A stretch of 64,000 bases of DNA from Streptomyces sp. NBC_01717 (GTDB lineage Bacteria > Actinomycetota > Actinomycetes > Streptomycetales > Streptomycetaceae): NCBI RefSeq assembly GCF_036248255.1, contig NZ_CP109178.1, forward strand, positions 7,197,001 through 7,261,000, read 5' to 3'. The first letter of the stretch is position 1; every line of letters begins with the position of its first letter. The notes under the pieces are model-generated. The model searched no databases, was not told where the DNA came from, and was given only the letters and a program-made list of their open reading frames with translations. The translations under genes and the position numbers were made by a program. This document shows, piece after piece, positions 61,571 to 64,000 of the stretch.

Positions 61571-64000
61571 TCAGCCGGGGAATCCCGGACGGGTGGCCCA
61601 GTCCGCCCCGGCGGCCTGCTCCACCGCGAACGCCCCGGCCGGATACGGGAGTTCAGCCGCGAGGGCGGCGGCGCGGCCGAACTCCTCGTGCGCTTCCTGT
61701 GCCCGGCCCAGCGCCGCGAGCGCCGCCGCGTGAACCGTACGCGCGTCGGTCAACGACAGCTGTTCGCCGACGTTTTCGGCGCGTACGGCCTCATCCACCG
61801 CCCGTCGCACCGCGCGCTCCGGGCGTCCTGACAGCAGCTCCGACCACGCCAGCAATGCGGCCGAATCGGGACCGCTGTCGTCGGCCGGCAGTGCAAGGGC
61901 CTCCCGCGGGCGTCCGGTGCGCACCAGGAGCTCGGCCTGCGCCGTCCGCACCTCGTACACCGCCTGCCGGTCGCCCTGCGCCTCGGCCACCTCCGCGGCG
62001 CGGGTCAGGAGCTCCGCGGCGCCCGGTTCATCCGTCCTCATCCGGAACCGGGCCAGTGCGGCCAGCGCGTACGGGGTGCACCATGCGGGCTGCCCGTCGG
62101 TCTCCCGTGCCGCGGCCTCCGCGTGCTCCCGCGCCTCCTCGAACTCCCGTAGGAGCAAGTGGAGTTCGGCGAGGTTGGCCCGCTCGAAGGCGACCGCGGT
62201 CGGGTCGCCGGTGTGCTCGGCGAGCCGCTGGGCCCGCCGGCCGAAGGAGACCGCCTCGGCGAGCCGGCCCGATCGCCTGGCATGCTCGCGCAGTACGGAG
62301 ACGACGGTGGCCAGCAACTCCTGGTCGCCGTACGCCTCGGCATGCGGCAGCGCCAGATCGGCTGCCTCGCGGGCCTGCGCGAACCGGCCCGCGAGGCCGA
62401 GCGAGGTCGCCTGCATCCCCAGGGCGCGGGCCAGCAGCCCCCGGCGTTCGCTGCCAGGTATTGCGTCCGCGGCGTCCTGTGCGGTACGGGCCGCGGTGTG
62501 CGCCGACTCGTACCGGCCGGTCACGAACCGCAGGACCGCCGCCGCCAGATGGTGGGTCGCGGCGGCCAGCGGCAGGGTGGGCGGACCGGGTGGGTAGGTG
62601 CGCAGCAGCTTCTCGCCCTCGTCGGTACCGCGGTACTTCACCAGCACCTCGGTCAGCCGGGCGGCGGCCAGCACCTGACCGTCCTCGTCGCCGCGCCGGA
62701 CCATGTCGTCCAGCGCCTCGCGCAGCACTGCCGCCGCCTCCTGGTAGCGGGCCATCCGGCGCAGCACGACAGCGCGGTCGATCCGGGCCTGCGCCGCGTC
62801 GGAGGCCAACGCGTCCAGCCGGGCGGTCAGTTCGGCGTAGTAGCGGTCCGCGGTGTCATTGGCGCACAGGGCTGCCGCACGTTCGGCCGCCTGGCGCAGA
62901 TAGTGGGTGGCCCGGGGGTCATCGGCGCGGGCGAGATGTGAGGCCAGGGTGTCCACGGCGTCCGGCCTGCGCCGCAGCACCGCCTCCGCGTACGCCGAGT
63001 GCAGCTGCCGGCGACGGGCCGTGGACAGCCCGTCGTAGCAGGTCAGCCGGACCAGCGGATGCCGGAACGCGAGACCGGGCAGTGGCCGCCCGCCGACCAC
63101 CACGGTCCGCTCAGCCACCACCGAAGCCGCGATCGCCGCGTCCACGGCATCCGTCGCTTCGGCGGACGACAGCGGCGGATGCAGCCCGTGCTCGGTCATG
63201 TCTAGCACCTCGGACAGCGCGGCGCCGCCGCCTGCGACGGAGACGGCCTCCACGACCCGTCGCGCCGCCGGCCCCAGCCGTGCCAGGCGCGCCGCCACCA
63301 GCTGTCGTACGCCCTCCGGCGCACTGAGCGCGGCGGGATTCGTGCCCTCGTGGACGGTCCGGGCCAGTTCCAGGGCGAAGAGGGGGTTGCCCAGCGACAG
63401 TTCCCAGACCCGGTCGAGCCCGGTCCTGGCGCCCGCGTCCGCCGCGATCGCCAGACACTCCGCACGGTCGAGCCGCCCCAGCTCCAGGGTGCGGGCCAGC
63501 CCTTGACGCATCAGACCGTCCAACGCGGTGCGCCTGGGGTCCGCCGCCGCGAACTCCTCGGCCCGGTACGTCACGGCGAACCGCCAGTCGGCGCCGGTGG
63601 CCACCGCCCGCCGGGCCAGATGGCTGAGCAGCTGGTACGTCCCCGAGTCGGCGGCGTGCAGATCGTCCAGCACGAGCAGCACCGGCGCGGTGGCCGCCAG
63701 GTCGCCCAGCAACCCGGCCGTCGCCCGGAACAGCCGGTCGCGCTGTTCCTCCGGGCTGCGTTCCGCGCCCGCGTCGATCTGGCCCAACGAGGGCAGCAGC
63801 GAGGCGAGTTCGGGGTACTCGCCACCGATTCCGGCCCGTTCGGCGGACGGCCTGTCGGCCATCCAGGCGTCCAGTGCCTCGACGAAGGCGCCGTACGGCG
63901 TGTGGCCCTCGGCGTCGTGGCCCGCGCCCCACAGCACGGTCGTCCCGGCCTCGGCCGCCCGCCGGGCCGCCTCCGCCGTCAGCCGGGTCTTGCCCACCCC
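61571..64000 (-). CDS. ATPase-TPR regulator (LuxR/MalT-like large ATPase), 5' partial
   Basis: The frame enters from the right edge, so the start lies beyond 64000; 809 codons are visible. The visible sequence opens inside Walker A (G-V-G-K-T-R-L). Further STAND-ATPase motifs follow: V-L-L-V-L-D-D-L-H-A-A-D-S-G-T-Y-Q-L-L (Walker B), and L-E-L-G-R-L-D-R-A-E-C-L-A. From about residue 330 there are TPR-like helices. Such proteins are large regulators of the LuxR or SARP-like class. No helix-turn-helix is present at the C-terminus (ends T-R-P-G-F-P-G), so a DNA-binding domain, if any, must be N-terminal and out of view. Confidence 0.85.
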   Translation of the reverse strand, partial: GVGKTRLTAEAARRAAEAGTTVLWGAGHDAEGHTPYGAFVEALDAWMADRPSAERAGIGGEYPELASLLPSLGQIDAGAERSPEEQRDRLFRATAGLLGDLAATAPVLLVLDDLHAADSGTYQLLSHLARRAVATGADWRFAVTYRAEEFAAADPRRTALDGLMRQGLARTLELGRLDRAECLAIAADAGARTGLDRVWELSLGNPLFALELARTVHEGTNPAALSAPEGVRQLVAARLARLGPAARRVVEAVSVAGGGAALSEVLDMTEHGLHPPLSSAEATDAVDAAIAASVVAERTVVVGGRPLPGLAFRHPLVRLTCYDGLSTARRRQLHSAYAEAVLRRRPDAVDTLASHLARADDPRATHYLRQAAERAAALCANDTADRYYAELTARLDALASDAAQARIDRAVVLRRMARYQEAAAVLREALDDMVRRGDEDGQVLAAARLTEVLVKYRGTDEGEKLLRTYPPGPPTLPLAAATHHLAAAVLRFVTGRYESAHTAARTAQDAADAIPGSERRGLLARALGMQATSLGLAGRFAQAREAADLALPHAEAYGDQELLATVVSVLREHARRSGRLAEAVSFGRRAQRLAEHTGDPTAVAFERANLAELHLLLREFEEAREHAEAAARETDGQPAWCTPYALAALARFRMRTDEPGAAELLTRAAEVAEAQGDRQAVYEVRTAQAELLVRTGRPREALALPADDSGPDSAALLAWSELLSGRPERAVRRAVDEAVRAENVGEQLSLTDARTVHAAALAALGRAQEAHEEFGRAAALAAELPYPAGAFAVEQAAGADWATRPGFPG

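Overview
The window is high-GC actinobacterial DNA and reads as a Streptomyces chromosome arm. Evidence: strong third-position GC bias, GTG and TTG starts, streptogrisin-type secreted proteases, a DnaE2 cassette, DUF6571-like ESX-type pairs, an SGNH esterase and lipase, and rare in-frame TTA (bldA-type) codons. From memory, the right two-thirds (dnaE2, secreted lipase, LPMO, YtrA-type GntR, SGNH esterase, Ser/Thr kinase, DrrAB/TetR, hmgA, citrate transporter) recalls the SCO1710-SCO1739 part of S. coelicolor; no alignment was run.

Left edge (1-4.3 kb): an operon with the 3' part of a family-3 solute-binding lipoprotein, two LLM flavin monooxygenases (the second carries an in-frame copy of a short palindromic repeat) and a DUF1684 protein. 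This suggests uptake and oxidative breakdown of a small, possibly organosulfur, compound.

4.5-17.7 kb: two streptogrisin genes (sprB, sprD) flank a 10-kb block. The block holds a SLOG protein, a SLATT/DUF4231 membrane protein, and a complete FxSxx-COOH RiPP locus: precursor fxsA ending F-N-S-A-L, radical SAM/SPASM maturase fxsB, TIR-like fxsC, and giant fxsT with a KGGTGRT ATPase, a TIR-like domain, an NB-ARC NTPase and TPRs. fxsC and the SLATT gene each contain a TTA codon. A peptide modification enzyme combined with TIR and STAND proteins looks like a signalling or conflict system whose biology is largely unknown. It is the strongest candidate here for an under-described system.

17.8-24.1 kb is a decay and rearrangement zone. 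It has a VWA-like remnant, a chimeric ORF carrying a duplicated piece of sprD, an ESX-like protein pair with a lipoprotein, a beheaded macrolide-type glycosyltransferase and a YhgE/Pip-like remnant.

24.1-43.9 kb: dnaE2 with a LexA-box candidate and a Y-family-like partner that has lost its catalytic acids (ImuB-like); lipase; sortase-anchored LPMO; a methyltransferase-Nudix-VOC fusion; DUF402, GNAT and GntR genes; an ATPase; SGNH esterase; PASTA-less Ser/Thr kinase; a Tat-exported M20 hydrolase; and a DrrAB-like exporter with a divergent TetR gene and operator.

43.9-64 kb: an orphan type ISP C-terminal protein; a GntR regulator next to hmgA; a three-gene beta-helix / cupredoxin-like lipoprotein / membrane protein operon; TetR; a molybdopterin oxidoreductase; a CitMHS transporter with an MFS gene; an MsiK-type ATPase; an ABC exporter behind a SoxR-like 19-bp-spacer promoter that appears to give a leaderless mRNA; and an ATPase-TPR regulator cut by the right edge. 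No rRNA, tRNA, CRISPR array or intact insertion sequence was seen.
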